DNA from: Cristatella mucedo
Taxonomy: Eukaryota; Bryozoa; Phylactolaemata; Cristatellidae
Assembly (NCBI GenBank): GCA_009760855.2
Contig: WPIO01000001.1
Coordinates: forward strand, 19,683,501 to 19,747,500
Direction: 5' to 3'
DNA: 64,000 nucleotides
A model generated the notes under the pieces. That model saw nothing but the letters and a program-made list of their open reading frames with translations. It was not told where the DNA came from and searched no databases. Positions within the stretch are counted from its first letter, which is position 1, and each line of letters opens with the position of its first letter. The translations under genes and the position numbers were made by a program. Below, one piece after another: positions 1 to 11,930 of the stretch.

Positions 1-570
1 TTAAACATATGGCAACCCACTCAACCGCCTGCCTTAGCAGTTGTATCTTTGTTATTCAGTTTATTCTTGCTTCATCTTGCAAGTTGCTCTGGACTTGGGG
101 CTGATTTAGTGTCGTCAGCTTTCATGTGTACAAATGAAGCAGTACTTTATATCTAGGTGTGAGGATTGGGTGCTCATGACTGGGGTCATCACATGCAACT
201 TCATGGCTCATGACGGTGCCTCAGGTTGATGCAGCTTTGGCTGCAAGTGGTTCAATTCCACTGGCACTGGCCGTTACAGAAGCATGATGTGATTCCCATG
301 CCTGTGCATTCTCATTTGCTAAGCTTCATCTTTGGGATGGTGCTCTTCAATTAAGCGTCGTGGTTGTTATTTCCTGTAGACTCGTGTTATTCAGATGCAG
401 ATTGGTACCTTAAATGATTTTCGTGTATGTCGTTTGAGAAGTGGTGTCTCAAGTGAAGTGTATCTTTAGCGAAAGGTTTTAGTAAGGTAGAAGCCTTCTT
501 TCGATAGCCAATGAGGCTGCTGCTGGCTAGCATGCCCTTGAAGAGGCTGGTCAACCGTTAAGTCTGCCAC
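1..570. other. No gene seen
   Basis: No exon, conserved motif or clear repeat recognised. Composition is unremarkable. Confidence 0.5.
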
Positions 571-660
571 TCTCAATTAGCTCAGGGGTAAGGTGTTTGC
601 CTTTAACCACCAAGGTGGTGGGCTCGAGCACTTCGGGCATATGTAATGCGCCCTGGATAA
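571..660 (+). repeat. tRNA-like SINE head, fragment
   Basis: TTAGCTCAGGGGTAAGG (A-box-like) followed by GTGGGCTCGAGC (B-box-like) about 40 bp later. No SINE body follows. It lies about 150 bp upstream of a second, fuller SINE. Confidence 0.55.
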
Positions 661-718
661 ACATTAAGTTAACTTTAGTGCTTTACGAATACTTCCAGCT
701 AAGACTCAGACAGGTGCT

Positions 719-955
719 CCTGGGTCTTAGCTCAGGGTAAAGGTGCTTGCTCTTCGCGACTAAGATCGTGGGTTCGAGCCCTGAAGTGGGTGATCTTTTA
801 TTGCCTAATGCAAGCGGTGGTGGCCTGTGGTGGTGTTGGTGGTGGTGTTGGTGGTGGTGTTGGTGGTGGTGGTGGTGGTGGTGGTGGTGGTGGTGGTGGT
901 GGCCTGACAACCTGTTAGGGCTCTTATGCTGCTATACATATGAGGCTGTTGAATC
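719..955 (+). repeat. tRNA-derived SINE (family A) carrying a TGG expansion
   Basis: Head TTAGCTCAGGGTAAAGG and GGGTTCGAGCCC resemble pol III A and B boxes. The body (GTGATCTTTTATTGCC, AATGCAAGCGGTGGT) and the tail (GGCTCTTATGCTGCTATACA, GAGGCTGTTGAATC) match other family-A copies. The GGTGGT in the body has expanded into about 85 bp of TGG/TGT triplets (about 817-902). Confidence 0.8.
817..902 (+). repeat. (TGG)n microsatellite inside SINE
   Basis: Nearly pure TGG with a few TGT triplets. It explains poly-His, poly-Trp and poly-Thr ORFs here, which are not genes. Confidence 0.95.
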
Positions 956-1650
956 AAGGGCCAAGTTAGGTGCATTTTGGCTATGCCGATAAGCAAGATC
1001 TTCCCTTGCTAAATATTGGCATGAGTACAATCATTGGGATTAGCAAGATGTACCAATAGTAGTAGTATTTGACCAACCTGGATATGCTTGGCATATAACA
1101 AGTTAGAAGGTACACATGGCACTTGGGCATTTTAGCTTTTTGGGTGTGTTGGTTGTAGCTGCATGCTAGTAGTGCATTTCACCGATCGTTAGATTCGGGG
1201 CATATTACTCAAATGAACTGACATTAATGTGTGGCTTGCTTTTGAGTTTGTGTTGGTTATAGCAACATGGTTGGCAGTTCTTTGCAAAGATTGTCAAGCT
1301 TCGTTGAACAGTAGCAGATTGTAACTTCTGTCCTTGGGTACAAAGTATGTTTTCCTAATGCCATATTATATTTTATCTATTTTATCTGTCATTTTATCCA
1401 TATTATCCATAGAAGTGGAACAGTACATGTGCCTTTCTACGAACATTGTAGTTTGCTAGCGAAGAGTAAGAAAAGACTTGAATGGCATGGCATCAAGAAG
1501 CTGCTTTCACCCAGCAAATGTATTTGGCTACGTGTGTGGATGACTTTTAAAGACTAAAGAGTGATCAGTTACTCCGTGAAAGCTTCTGGTAAGTTGTGTG
1601 GCCTACAAAGGATACTTTACCATGCTTGAGTCTATAGGTTATATAAAGAT
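956..1650. other. No gene seen
   Basis: No exon or named repeat recognised. Confidence 0.4.
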
Positions 1651-1725
1651 CTCTGTCTGTCTGTCTGTTTGTCTGTCTCTGTATTCGTCTGTCTTGTCTC
1701 TTGTCTGTATCTCTGTGTCTATACA
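1651..1725 (+). repeat. Degenerate (CTGT)n microsatellite
   Basis: Runs of TCTGTCTGTCTG interrupted by point changes. Confidence 0.85.
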
Positions 1726-2189
1726 CTGGATTCATGCAGAATACGATATTTGTTCATGGGTATATACATCTGGCAATGTATAGCATAACTTGCTTGCTTC
1801 TGAATTGTAACTTGAGTTCCTCTTCTCAGCTACTAACGTGCTACATACAGGCTCACCTTTCGAAGTGTATGCAAGCTTGCATCTATTTACCTGTCTGCAT
1901 TTGCATGTACCAACCTTTATGAGGTGCACTTCGGCAGTGATGCCATGTGTGAACAGCCTGTTGGCTGCTGCTAGAACTATTTCCTTTGAGTTCCTTGAAA
2001 CGGACGTGCCAATAAACGATTTTGCATCCCTGATGGTCAATGTTTCGGCTATCTGGAGTGTCGCACTTGTATTCCATGCCGTTGTAAAAGCTTGTAAAGT
2101 GTGGCAGATTGTAAGCTGCGCTTACTGTAAACCATCTGTTTCTTGAAGATACCTGATTGGAATGCAAAGAAGTACTGCTTGCTGTTAGA
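1726..2189. other. No gene seen
   Basis: Several short overlapping ORFs on both strands, none with a recognised motif. Confidence 0.4.
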
Positions 2190-2196
2190 GTCTCTC

Positions 2197-2280
<84 letters not shown>

Positions 2281-2330
2281 TCTCCTCTCTCTCTCTCTCT
2301 TTCTCTTTCTCTCTTCTCTCTCTCTCTCCT
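2190..2330 (+). repeat. (TC)n microsatellite
   Basis: About 140 bp of CT dinucleotides with few interruptions. Confidence 0.97.
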
Positions 2331-3859
2331 GATCGTCATCTTTGTTTGGTCTCAAAACAAGTACAAAAGTTGTTGTGACCTCATATGTCCATAAATTGCT
2401 TTTCTTACAGTGTCCCTGCGTGCATATGATGTTTTTACATGTTTTGCAAAGTTGTTGCCTGTTCTTTGTCCATTGCAACCCATTTTCATAAACTTAACTT
2501 TTAAAAGTCGTCATCCTGCTGAATTGGTTAATCCTACTTTCATTGTAATAGCACCAAAATATGTTTTGATTTTCTGAAGCATAGTGCTTATGTACTTGTG
2601 ACACTTATAGCTGTGTTGTCTCAGTTTCTCAGCTGATAGTGTGAACAGGCTACTGAAACCCCAGCAACTGCATGCCGAGGCAGTTATGGGTATCTCCATC
2701 CATAATGCTATATTAAAGCACCGTTCATGTTCAGTAGGTCTGCTTCCCCACGAGGGATGTTGTTGGCATCATGTATTTATTGATGGTTAATACGTGGTCA
2801 GGTTATGACTTTATTCTGCCAACGTACGAGAGAGTAAGAGAAGAGGTCCGAGCAGGCCGAACGGCAGGTAGAGAAGGATGCATCCGATTAGCCCAAGTGG
2901 CACGAAAGAAATTTTCTTCTGCCACAACAAGACGGTGTGGGTTCGGGCGTGTCTGAACACGAGAGGTATTCGCCTAAGCAGGCAAGCGATTGGGTAGCTA
3001 GGGGTTGCTGAAATGTCTTTCCGTTGAGGGCCTGTTTTCAGATCCAGCTATTGGGAAGAACCATCCAGACCAACCATCCTCTGGTTTTTGTAAGCCTGGG
3101 TTTATACTCTTTGTTTCAAAAGAACAGTAGATAGATACTATGAAAACGTAACTTGATCGATGCGTTGAAGGTTCTCAGTAACGATGTCGTTCTACCGTTA
3201 GCAAATACCTGATAGTTCAATAGTTTAGTCTGTCCAGAATGTGGGTACCGCTCTAAATGCATAAGTAACCCACCTCACCTTCAATGATTCTTTCTCAGCA
3301 CTCGATGTTTAAAAAAAAACCTACTTCTTGACAGTGCTTTAAGCTGCATACTGTAATATTTTTTTTATCGTCAAACACTTATTCACAGAAGGATGGTGGC
3401 TGCGATCGAGAAGAGGCCTTGGGGCTGCCATAAGAAAACAAACGAGATATAGTGGTGCTCCTCGAGTAGAGTGTTACCGATGTGACTGGAGTACTTTGGG
3501 AGGGCATTACTGCATAGTGTTCTGTCAGTTATTGGCGATCAAATTCAGAGAGGTGCCAATTGAAAATTGAGCTTGACTACCTTAGGCTCTGATGCATGCA
3601 TCTCTTGATATATGCGATCTCGAATCTAATCTTGTTTAAAGCTTAAACCAAATTTAGACGTTTGGAAGCGGTCATCCTTCGGCCGTGCCTGGCAGTTCCA
3701 AGCTGGTGCTTCTGTGGGGTTTGGCAATATAACGATTGGCGATGATTCGATAGGCTGTTGTGTTCTTAGCAGGCAACATCGCTCGGTTTTACTTATCGTT
3801 TTAGCAGTGAGTTGGCCGTTTTAGATTCTCTTTACTCTAGGAGAGTTAACAGACATTGT
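2331..3859. other. No gene seen
   Basis: Plain AT-rich sequence without recognised exons. A short GC-richer patch at 2830-2960 has no recognisable product. Confidence 0.4.
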
Positions 3860-4030
3860 ACTGTCATGGTCCTCGGCCCACTAGGTAAGGCAGTTGCTTT
3901 ACCCCACGACCTCGGTCCCGAGGTTGAGGGTTCGAATCCTACTGAGGGCGATCCTTTATTGCCTCTGCAAGCAGTGGTAATAGCCTTAAGGACTCTCCTG
4001 TCAAAATGCGAAAGAGGCTGTTAAATAAGC
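3860..4030 (+). repeat. tRNA-derived SINE (family A)
   Basis: CCCACTAGGTAAGGCAGTTGC..GACCTCGGTCCCGAGG..GGTTCGAATCC head, then GGGCGATCCTTTATTGCC and GAGGCTGTTAAATAAGC tail. Moderately diverged from the copy at 45.1 kb. Confidence 0.85.
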
Positions 4031-4321
4031 ATGTATTTTTTAATTCCTCTCTAGCTGTTGTTTTGCTCACAAAGTGCCTTATAACCTTCATTATTAGCAT
4101 GAAGTTTATTAGCAAACAGCTTTTGCTATCGATAGAGGATTTGTGGGTAAGTCAGATCGCGGTACTAAGCTTGATTTTCTTTACTTAACATTAACTTAAA
4201 AAGCTAATGAAGTATTTGAAAAAATGGGTAGCTGGGTTGCTGAATTTAATTGTTAATATCATCCTGCAATTGCAGCACACGCTCAGGGCGAAGCGACTTT
4301 CCCGTGCGATAGGAAAATGTA

Positions 4322-4405
4322 AGTTACTCAATGCGCTAAATATAAGTCACTATATGCACTAAATATAACTCACTCAAGGCACTAAATGTAAGTCACTCTA
4401 TGCAC
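4322..4405 (+). repeat. Short tandem repeat, about 20-23 bp unit, 4 copies
   Basis: Repeated TAAGTCACTCTATGCACTAAA-like unit with point differences. Confidence 0.8.
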
Positions 4406-4799
4406 TATCATGTTGTTATCATGCTGTTGCACATAGACACAAGCGGTAATGCAAATGCAACAGCTCTAAAGATGCCTGCACTGCAGAATCATTCAAACAG
4501 CAAGGCTAAAACATGCTGCAGCTTCAATACATGTTGTCAACTTTGCTTGCAGATATACTTCATGAGATGCATCAATTCGACTTTCATATAGCGATGTTTC
4601 TTTTTTAATCAACTGTTTCAGCGCTCTCGATTGCTTGGCTACTCTCAAGTCTTGAAAACCAGTTGGGTTAAATTTAAGGGAAAAGACCACCTGATATGCA
4701 GGACTATCCCCAAAAGTAGGGTAAAATGTGTGGCTCCTTTGGCTGATAAACTTATGTGGACCATTTGGCCTGCAAGCTGGCAGGGCCTGGTTTCAACTC

Positions 4800-4905
4800 T
4801 CTATGATAACGATAATGATAACGATAATGATAACGATAGTCTTTTAGAGCATCCCAAGGGAACCAAATTTATCTAGGTGCTTTACAACTCACTGTAAGAG
4901 AAGTT
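4800..4905 (-). repeat. Possible L2-like LINE 3' tail fragment with (GATAACGATAAT)n
   Basis: A 12-bp tandem repeat (4802-4838) is followed by TCTTTTAGAGCATCCC and ATCTAGGTGCTTTAC, resembling the end of the L2-like copies at 20 kb (AGCGCCCTCAGAG..CTAGGCGCTTTAC). The microsatellite sits where the ATT-rich tail would be. Confidence 0.5.
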
Positions 4906-5590
4906 GAACAATAACCAGGAGTTGATGACAAGCATTGTATCTTGCTTAAAAAAGCATGCAGAAGTGCACAAGTATCATTTTTAGAGAAGCATGCATTAAG
5001 CACTCAATATGCCATATGTCTGCTGGTTAGTAGGAGCCTTTGTTAGTAGCATGCAAACATTGTGTGATGCTTGATGTGCAGTACCTGTAAAGTGCCTAAA
5101 GAGGGATTCAGTTCTAACCGTGTAACAGCTATCTGAGACTGTACAGGAGACCTCTCCACCGCTACATTGCCACTTTGGCCTTCAACCGTGGAAGAATCGG
5201 GAACTGGTGCGACTCCTTTTCGGCGCTCCAATGAGGTAAAGGTTTTGCACCCAGATGCTTCCACATCCAAGGCGCAGGATGCCAAACTGCCTTGGCATTG
5301 CCTCGCCTTGGATTCGGTAGCATCTGTCGACCCTTAGGGCGGCAAGTGCAGCATGACAAGCCGATGAGGAATGCAAAAACGCAAAACCTAAACCTTGCCC
5401 CTGCTTTGTCCAAGCACGTGGGTCGGCCGTGGGTTAACAGAGTGGATAGGCAAGCCTGCATCAGCCATGCTTTGACCTCACGGTACCCAGGATGCAGCAG
5501 CCTACCTGCTCACACTGATGCTTGTGTCTTATCCAGCAATGCTGTGCCTCTCCGTGCGTCCTGCTCCTCAGCTGGTGGGGGGGTGTAGCC
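4906..5590. other. Unassigned GC-richer stretch
   Basis: Overlapping ORFs on both strands at 5043-5588 without recognised domains. It may be an old transposon fragment. Confidence 0.3.
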
Positions 5591-5654
5591 ATAGATATAA
5601 TGTATAATTCATGTGTACGGTGCCCTAAGAGAACTTAAATCTTTAAATAAATAA

Positions 5655-5905
5655 AATATAAAATTCTTTTGTATAGTGCCCTAAGAGAACTTACCTCTGT
5701 TCAAGTACTTCACGTATGCCACCACAGGGCTCGAGCCCACGACCTCGGTCAGACCTTGGTTGGGGTGAGCACCTTAACCACTGGGTCATTCTCTGTTCGG
5801 GCGCTTCACATTTACCATGGGGCTCGAGCCCAAGACATCGGTCAATATTTATACATTCACCTTGACCTTGGTAGGGGTGAGCACCTTAACCACTGTGCCG
5901 AACCA
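5655..5905 (-). repeat. Two tRNA-derived SINE heads (family B), one with a LINE-like tail
   Basis: On the minus strand two heads read GTGGTTAAGGTGCTCACCCC (A box) to GGGCTCGAGCCC (B box), at about 5810-5905 and 5722-5800. The second continues through GAAGTACTTGAACAGAG into AAGTTCTCTTAGGGCACTATACA. That tail resembles the 3' end of the local L2-like LINE. A second stray tail (GTGCCCTAAGAGAACTT) lies at 5620-5637. Confidence 0.7.
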
Positions 5906-5989
5906 GCAAAAGTGCCGTGCGTTTGAGTGAGTCGAGTGCGAGACCCGCTGGGGGGGACAAGGTAGCTCTTTCGTGCCCGTCATCACTCA

Positions 5990-6780
5990 AGAGGACCTAA
6001 CAATAGGCTTCTATGGAATTTGTCTTTTGCAGCACGGCATTCGCCCATGCGCTAGACACGTTCTCGGCAGCGCGGTCCTCTTTCACGTTCTTCCTGTATA
6101 CGCTGCCGGTTCGAAAGCATCAAGCAAAAAGGTCGGCTGCGTGACTTATGGCTCAAAACTTTGGTGAGCCAGACCAGGTAGTAAGCCTTAGTGTATCTAG
6201 CCATTCCGGTGGTATGGTCACTAGTGGCAAGGTTTTTGCTTGGTATGTAGAAAATGATTTGGTTCTCCTACCGTGCTACGTATATATATACTGCTGTTGT
6301 TATTATTACTACTTTTATTGTTATTATTACGTGTTGTTTATGTATGATTATTATTGCTTCCCTTTGAATAGGGCCTTAAGGTTTTCATTTGTACCGTACT
6401 GTCACATGGGTTGCTGCCGTTGGGCTCGAGTTCTAGCTGATACCCTCAGCTCCAACGACCGTTATTGTATAGGTTCTCCGTCACATAGTATAATGCTTCT
6501 ATAAGTGTTTAGATTAGTATGTACGGACATACGTACATTTGCAGTAGGTATTTTGCAGCATTATTGACCCTTCAATCCCTTAACTGGCCAAGTGAAGTTT
6601 GTGGTACAATAAAATCTATTACAAGTTTTCAAGCACTTTGCACTGTGTTTTCTCAGAGATGTGCACTGCTTTTTGGCAGCATAATATTTGTATGCTGTCG
6701 TGGGCCACGATACGATGGCTCCATGCTTTTTTCCAGCGCGCCGGGCTCAGGCGCTGTGACTGTCGTGGGGCGTGGCAGGT
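5990..6780. other. No gene seen
   Basis: No exon recognised. A TTATTA/TTATTG-rich patch lies at 6300-6355. Confidence 0.4.
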
Positions 6781-6785
6781 ATGGA

Positions 6786-6955
6786 GTTTGGATGGCACAC
6801 TACGTAAGGTTATTGCTTTTCACGACCTTGGTCACCGAGGTCGTGGGTTTGAATCCTGCTGTGTGCGGTCCTATATTACCGCTGCAAGCTGTGGTGATTA
6901 GCCGTAAAGGCTCTTCAGCCGCTATACAAAAAGAGGCTATTAAATCGGCTAGTAC
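6786..6955 (+). repeat. tRNA-derived SINE (family A)
   Basis: ATGGCACACTACGTAAGG..CACGACCTTGGTCACCGAGG..GGGTTTGAATCCTG head; GCCGTAAAGGCTCTTCAGC and GCTATACAAAAAGAGGCT tail. Confidence 0.9.
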
Positions 6956-7264
6956 TTTTTGTGCAGTGCTCACTGGATGCTACTTGTTCACGTTGTAGAG
7001 CCCCGTGGCTCGAGGCCTTGCAGGTCCTCAGCGTGGATGAAGACACTCGTATTGGCAGGACTACCGTAAAAGCCACTAAGCCTATGCAGTTGCTGGTGAA
7101 TGTGGCCACTACAATGGTTTCTAAATCCAAGAAACTCTGTCACGTGCCGTGCACGTCTCCTTTGCTAAGGGAGCTGCTATTGCTCGTGGTCCTCTTAAGA
7201 CAGTAAATTTGCTGTACTGTTCTTTTAATTAAAGGTCATGGGTGAGCAAAACCACATCTAAAAT

Positions 7265-7397
7265 GCTTTTAATATTTTTGATTTTGGTTTGATACATTTG
7301 GCTGTATACATCATCAAACGCACTGGAACTTTATTTCCGTAATCGTGGACATATAGAACCAATTGTATCAAACCAAAATAAAAAAAATGTTCAAAGC
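7265..7397. repeat. Long imperfect palindrome (about 45-bp arms)
   Basis: Left arm at 7265-7308 (ATTTTGGTTTGATACA core) and right arm at 7352-7397 (TGTATCAAACCAAAAT core) pair along almost their whole length, with a loop of about 43 bp. It could be a small hairpin-type MITE or remnant of inverted insertion. Confidence 0.8.
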
Positions 7398-7844
7398 TAG
7401 GGTAAAAAGAGCAGAGCTGAACTCGCATTTCAAATTTTACTCCGATACGTGAAATATTAGTTGAGTTATTTAATTTACAAGGCACCAACCAACCCTAGAA
7501 ATGAAGCTGTATACAAGTCACAAGTATGCAACTCAACAAGCTTCAAGCATCTATAGCGTTCTACCAAGATTCGACAAGTTTGGATACAAGTCGCATATGA
7601 TGCAGAGATTGGTACATTTTTTATTTGTAGATTTGTTGCTTCCGGTTTACATCCAGGTTAGGCGTGATTTGCATAACGAATTTTTCCTTTCATGTGGAAG
7701 TCATTAGAACTTCCGATTTCAGTTCTAACATATTTGTCTTTCGAAAGGTACCATTATCACAATTTTGATTGTCGGAGAAATGTTATAGGTATTTTCTTGA
7801 CTTTCCACCTTAAAGGTCATCCTCCCTGCTCTCAGGAGGCAATA

Positions 7845-7930
7845 AAGAATTGTATGCTGCAGGACTCGAATCCGCGACCTGGTTTGTTAAGCTCGAGTAC
7901 CTTAGCCATGGGTTATGACCCAGGGGCACC
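7845..7930 (-). repeat. tRNA-like SINE head, fragment
   Basis: Minus strand carries GGTCATAACCCATGGCTAAGG (A-box region) and GCGGATTCGAGTCCTGC (B box). The body is degenerate. Confidence 0.55.
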
Positions 7931-9530
7931 TTGAGAGTGCTCCAGTAAACATGCGTAATGTACTCTCATTGGGCTGTCACCCTACCAAGATTCTTCATGA
8001 CCTCCTATATCTGGCCATGCATAGAGGTCACAAGCTTCAGCACTATCACTGTAATGTAGCACATTCAACACATCCTGAGTTTGACTGAAAAGGTCGGCTA
8101 CTGATGTGAATTGAACATCCGGCCTCAGCGGTCTCTTGTCGATGCCGTCCTATAAACGTCTTCAACGGGTTCTTTTCAGACGACTGGATGGACAACTGCA
8201 TCAGCAACACGTCGGATTCACCAAAAAAATACTTTACTGGAGTTGTTGCTGGCCAAGCAAGTTGGATTTCAGTGCTCAAATACTCTGATTGGTTGCCATT
8301 ATATTTGGCGAAAAGATAATGACACTAAGCCCACTGCAGTACCTGCAAAGTATGTTTAGGCGAATCCGTGTGTGGTGCTTATGCAGTGACCCAGCCAGTC
8401 GATTATATGACCTCGTTAGAGTTTTTCTGAGTTCGTGCTGTAGCACCCCTCCATAGCCGCCGCTTAGCCTTCGAGGATTTGTTGAGTTACAAACAGCAAT
8501 ACACGCACACAGATATGAGCTAAAATAAGGGAACATTAATGTAATTTAAAACGTTTGTTGGCCATCTAGGATACGACTCTCTTCAATGTAGGTTAATGCT
8601 TAGCAATGGCTCCATCCGTCAAGCTGACACTGCGATCTTGAAATCGGCCTATGTGCAAGAGAGCCGGACCATTGCAGGGAGTGTGGTTTTATCACCAGGG
8701 TTGTTCATTAGCTTAGCTCGTTCTAATCGGAGTGCCAGTTTACTTGTTCATTCGTTGATGCTCATATTATTTATGACAAAAATATTGCAATGAATCAGTC
8801 GCGATTCTAAGTAACCCTTACTTTACTCGTTTCCTCTTGCTCGGATGCCGTTAGCAATTAAACCTCTCCTTCTCTTTACAATGCGTACCTTCCATTGGTG
8901 CTGAGAATTCACGGATACATGACTCCCATCTATGTAAGTTTCGTAACACAGGCACAATCTGTAGATGTTCCTATTCCCTACCGCACTTTTGTTTTCAACT
9001 CAAGGTACCCTTAGCTGACATCAACCAGTTCGGAAAACAATCTTCGTGTTAATAGTAACGCAAAGTATTAAGTGCCGCAACCATATTCCAGTTGGATTAG
9101 TGGAAAAAGATTATAGGTAACAAGCAATAGGTCATCGAAGCGCCTTAGTAATCGATGGCAGTGGATGTACAAGGCATCGGTGTAACTATTGACTCCTCTG
9201 GACGTTGAAGTACTGAGCGCCTGGAATGATTAAGGCAGCATGGCTTTGATAAACAACCAATGTTTCACGCTTACTTGAACATTTTGTGCTTGATTTATTT
9301 TAAGATTATATAATATTGTAAATTTCGCTTTCTCTGAAGTATGTAATTTTTGCTTGATTCTTCAAACATTTGTAATCACGTCTGTCACGGCTTGCCTGCC
9401 TTCTGTCGCTGCTGTGCAAGGTGAAGCTCTAGATAACAAGCACCTTAAATTCGAGATATACGGATATTATAATAATTTTTAAAACACTGCAGTCTGCTGA
9501 CCTTCATGGTGAATCCATATTAGTACTAAT
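7931..9530. other. No gene seen
   Basis: Ordinary AT-rich sequence. Short ORFs only, none with recognisable domains. Confidence 0.4.
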
Positions 9531-9534
9531 AATA

Positions 9535-9600
9535 ACTCGCTTGTATAGCGCCCTGAGAGAAATTTTCTGTTCAGGCTCTTGACAACTCGCTACAAGAGAA
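9535..9600 (-). repeat. LINE/SINE 3' tail fragment
   Basis: CTAATAATAA then TATAGCGCCCTGAGAGAA, the same tail module as in the L2-like copies. It lies directly upstream of the + strand LINE. Confidence 0.6.
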
Positions 9601-9619
9601 TCAATTACTTCGGATTAAT

Positions 9620-11930
9620 GGATTATTGGACAGCCTCTTAAATTCCGCCTGCTAAATGTCCGCTCGCTAAAAACCCAGGGGTTACTTATCCTTGACCAGG
9701 CTGTCCAGGAGAAGCTAGATGCATATCTCCTTACCGATACTTGGATGACACCCTACTCAGGTAGCTGCATATCTGAGACCAACTCCAGCCGGGTTCTCAT
9801 TATTTCAGTCTGTGCGTTCTGACAAGGTTGGTGGCGGGTTGCAATTGTTGTTCATGAATCGTTTGGCTATAAGGTATGCAGTTTATCGCATGGGCCATTG
9901 TTTGAACCAGTTGCAATCAGGTCCTCATCAAAGACAGTGGCTGTCACAGTTGTGATATACCTACCTCCTGTCGGCTGTCTAAACTTGTTTATAGAGAAGT
10001 TTTTGGATTTCATCGCTAAAATATGTGTGTGCGACAGGCAGTTAACTGATTGCAGGAGACTTCAATATTCTCGTTGACAACCCTAGAAACAGCCAGGTCC
10101 GCTCATTTCTTGACTGTCTGGAGAATGTGTTTGGTCCAACACGTTAATCCTACCATTCACGTCGGTGGCCATATCCTAGATCTCGTGATCACTAAGGATG
10201 TTTGCCCCAATGACCTTGTGGTGTGCCCACTGACCCTCTCGGATCATTGTTCGGTCTCGTTTACTGTTCCTGCTTCGTTGCACGTACAGGGTATTGTTGA
10301 ATTTGTTCAGAGACGTAACTTAAAAAAAAAGCATTGACCAAGAAAAATGTTGGAAATCTGTATGTGATGCAGGTCTTCTTGATCTGCACCCTGACTCGTT
10401 CGACAGCCTCGATACCTCACTGATGCAGTGAACGTAACTCTTAAGACAAGCTTTGGACAAGCATGCTCCATTACATTCTGTCCGTGTACAGAGTCGGTGA
10501 GATTCCTTTTAATTTAAAAAAAAACTTCAAAAGATGTGTTAAGCGCAGGCTTGAACGTCGTTTTAAGAAATCTGGATCTGATGCAGATCTAAAAAATTTA
10601 AAAGACTTCCTTCGCGCCTACACCCGGAAGCTTAAAAAAGCCAGGGCTTCTTTTTTCACTTGAAGCTGAAGTCCTGCCAGTCAGACCCAATACATATTTA
10701 TAAGACGGTACACAATTTAGTGGCCAATGTTGAGAGGTCTGACTACCCAGATATTAACAGCTCAGCCGAAATGTTGTCAGCCTTCTTCACTGAAAAACAC
10801 TGTGCATATTTGTGCCTCCATAAAGCCCCCTTCGACTAAAGCAATTTCGGAATCGAAACCTGCGACCTTCCTTAAAAGATTTTCCTTAAAAGATTTTCCG
10901 AGGTTTCTACATGGGGTGTGGCTATCCCAATAAGGCTTAGTAGAAAGAGTCTCCTGAAGACCGCATACCATCAATTCTGTGGTCTTCACCGACAGACCAA
11001 CTTAGCCCAGCCATAACCGAGAGTTGTAATGCTTCTTTGGAAAAAGGGTTCGTAACCAAGTCCTTCAAGTAGGCAATCGTTAGACCGATACTTAAAAAGC
11101 CTGGATTACACACAGAGGTCCATGCAAACAATCGCCAAGGTTCCATACTTCCTTTTTTGTCAGATTCTTGAAAAAACTGTCGCTAACCAGCTGGTATCAC
11201 ACATTGAAAAGAATGAATTGTCAGAAAAGTTTCAATCGGGGTTCAAGCGGCAGCACTCCACTGAAACTGCTCTCCTCCGCGTTACCAATGACATCCTATC
11301 CAGCAGCGATGACGGGAATGTCACTACCCTGGCTCTGCTAGATCTATCAGCTGCCTTCGACACAGTTGATCACGATGTCCTACTTGAACGAGTGAGAACA
11401 GCGATCGTTCTGGTAGACGAGGCATTGGCGTGGTTTAAATCGTACTTGTCTGATCGTGTTCAATCCGTTTCGTGTGGAGGGTCAGATTTCATCCACCGGA
11501 TCAGTCACCTGTGGAGTCCATCGTGGGGGGCCGTCCTCGGTCCGATACTGTTCTCCGTACATACTCAACCTCTGGGAAAAGTGGTAAAGGTCAATAGAAT
11601 AGGATGCCACTTTTATGCAGACGATACTCAGCTGCATTTGTCATTCATACCGTCGGAATCTGCTGCAGAGGCTGATAAACTAAACTCGCGCCTTGCCGAC
11701 ATTCGATCCGCTTGGCTGAGAAACACCTAGCCACCGACAATAACACTTACTACACACGAATAAGCAACTTCACTACCTAGTGCTATCGAAGTAGACGGCA
11801 AATTTGGAAATTAGCCCACATGAGATAGTCGTTAATCTGTGCGGCCATTCCGATGTGTCAAATATCATTCAAAAATAGCTCTGTCTCATGCATTGACGCC
11901 CAGCTGTTTAAAATGAAGTAACCTGCACAA
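9620..11930 (+). mobile_element. Decayed CR1/L2-type non-LTR retrotransposon (endonuclease + RT)
   Basis: Pieces of a LINE ORF2 broken by frameshifts and stops. The endonuclease part has FRLLNVRSL at about 9642, LTDTWM at about 9737, AGDFNILVD at about 10056 and LSDHCSVSF at about 10236. The RT part (11122-11730) has FQSGFKRQHSTETALLRV, LLDLSAAFDTVDHDVLLERV and FYADDTQLH. The sequence continues to match the related minus-strand copy at 41 kb until about 11.9 kb. The RT YADD box is intact, but the element as a whole is dead. Confidence 0.9.
11122..11730 (+). pseudogene. Reverse transcriptase fragment of the LINE
   Basis: Longest open part of the element (about 200 codons). It carries RT fingers/palm motifs STETALLRV, SAAFDTVDHDVL, a degenerate GAVLGPILFSVH (family norm G.VLGPILFS.Y) and the catalytic YADD. 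Frame is lost on both sides. Confidence 0.9.

Noticed and set aside
719-790. Functional tRNA gene
   Set aside because: Has A/B-box-like motifs, but the same head with a shared non-tRNA body recurs about ten times, so it is a SINE.
683-996. Poly-His / poly-Trp / poly-Thr ORFs
   Set aside because: Product of (TGG)n in three frames inside a SINE.
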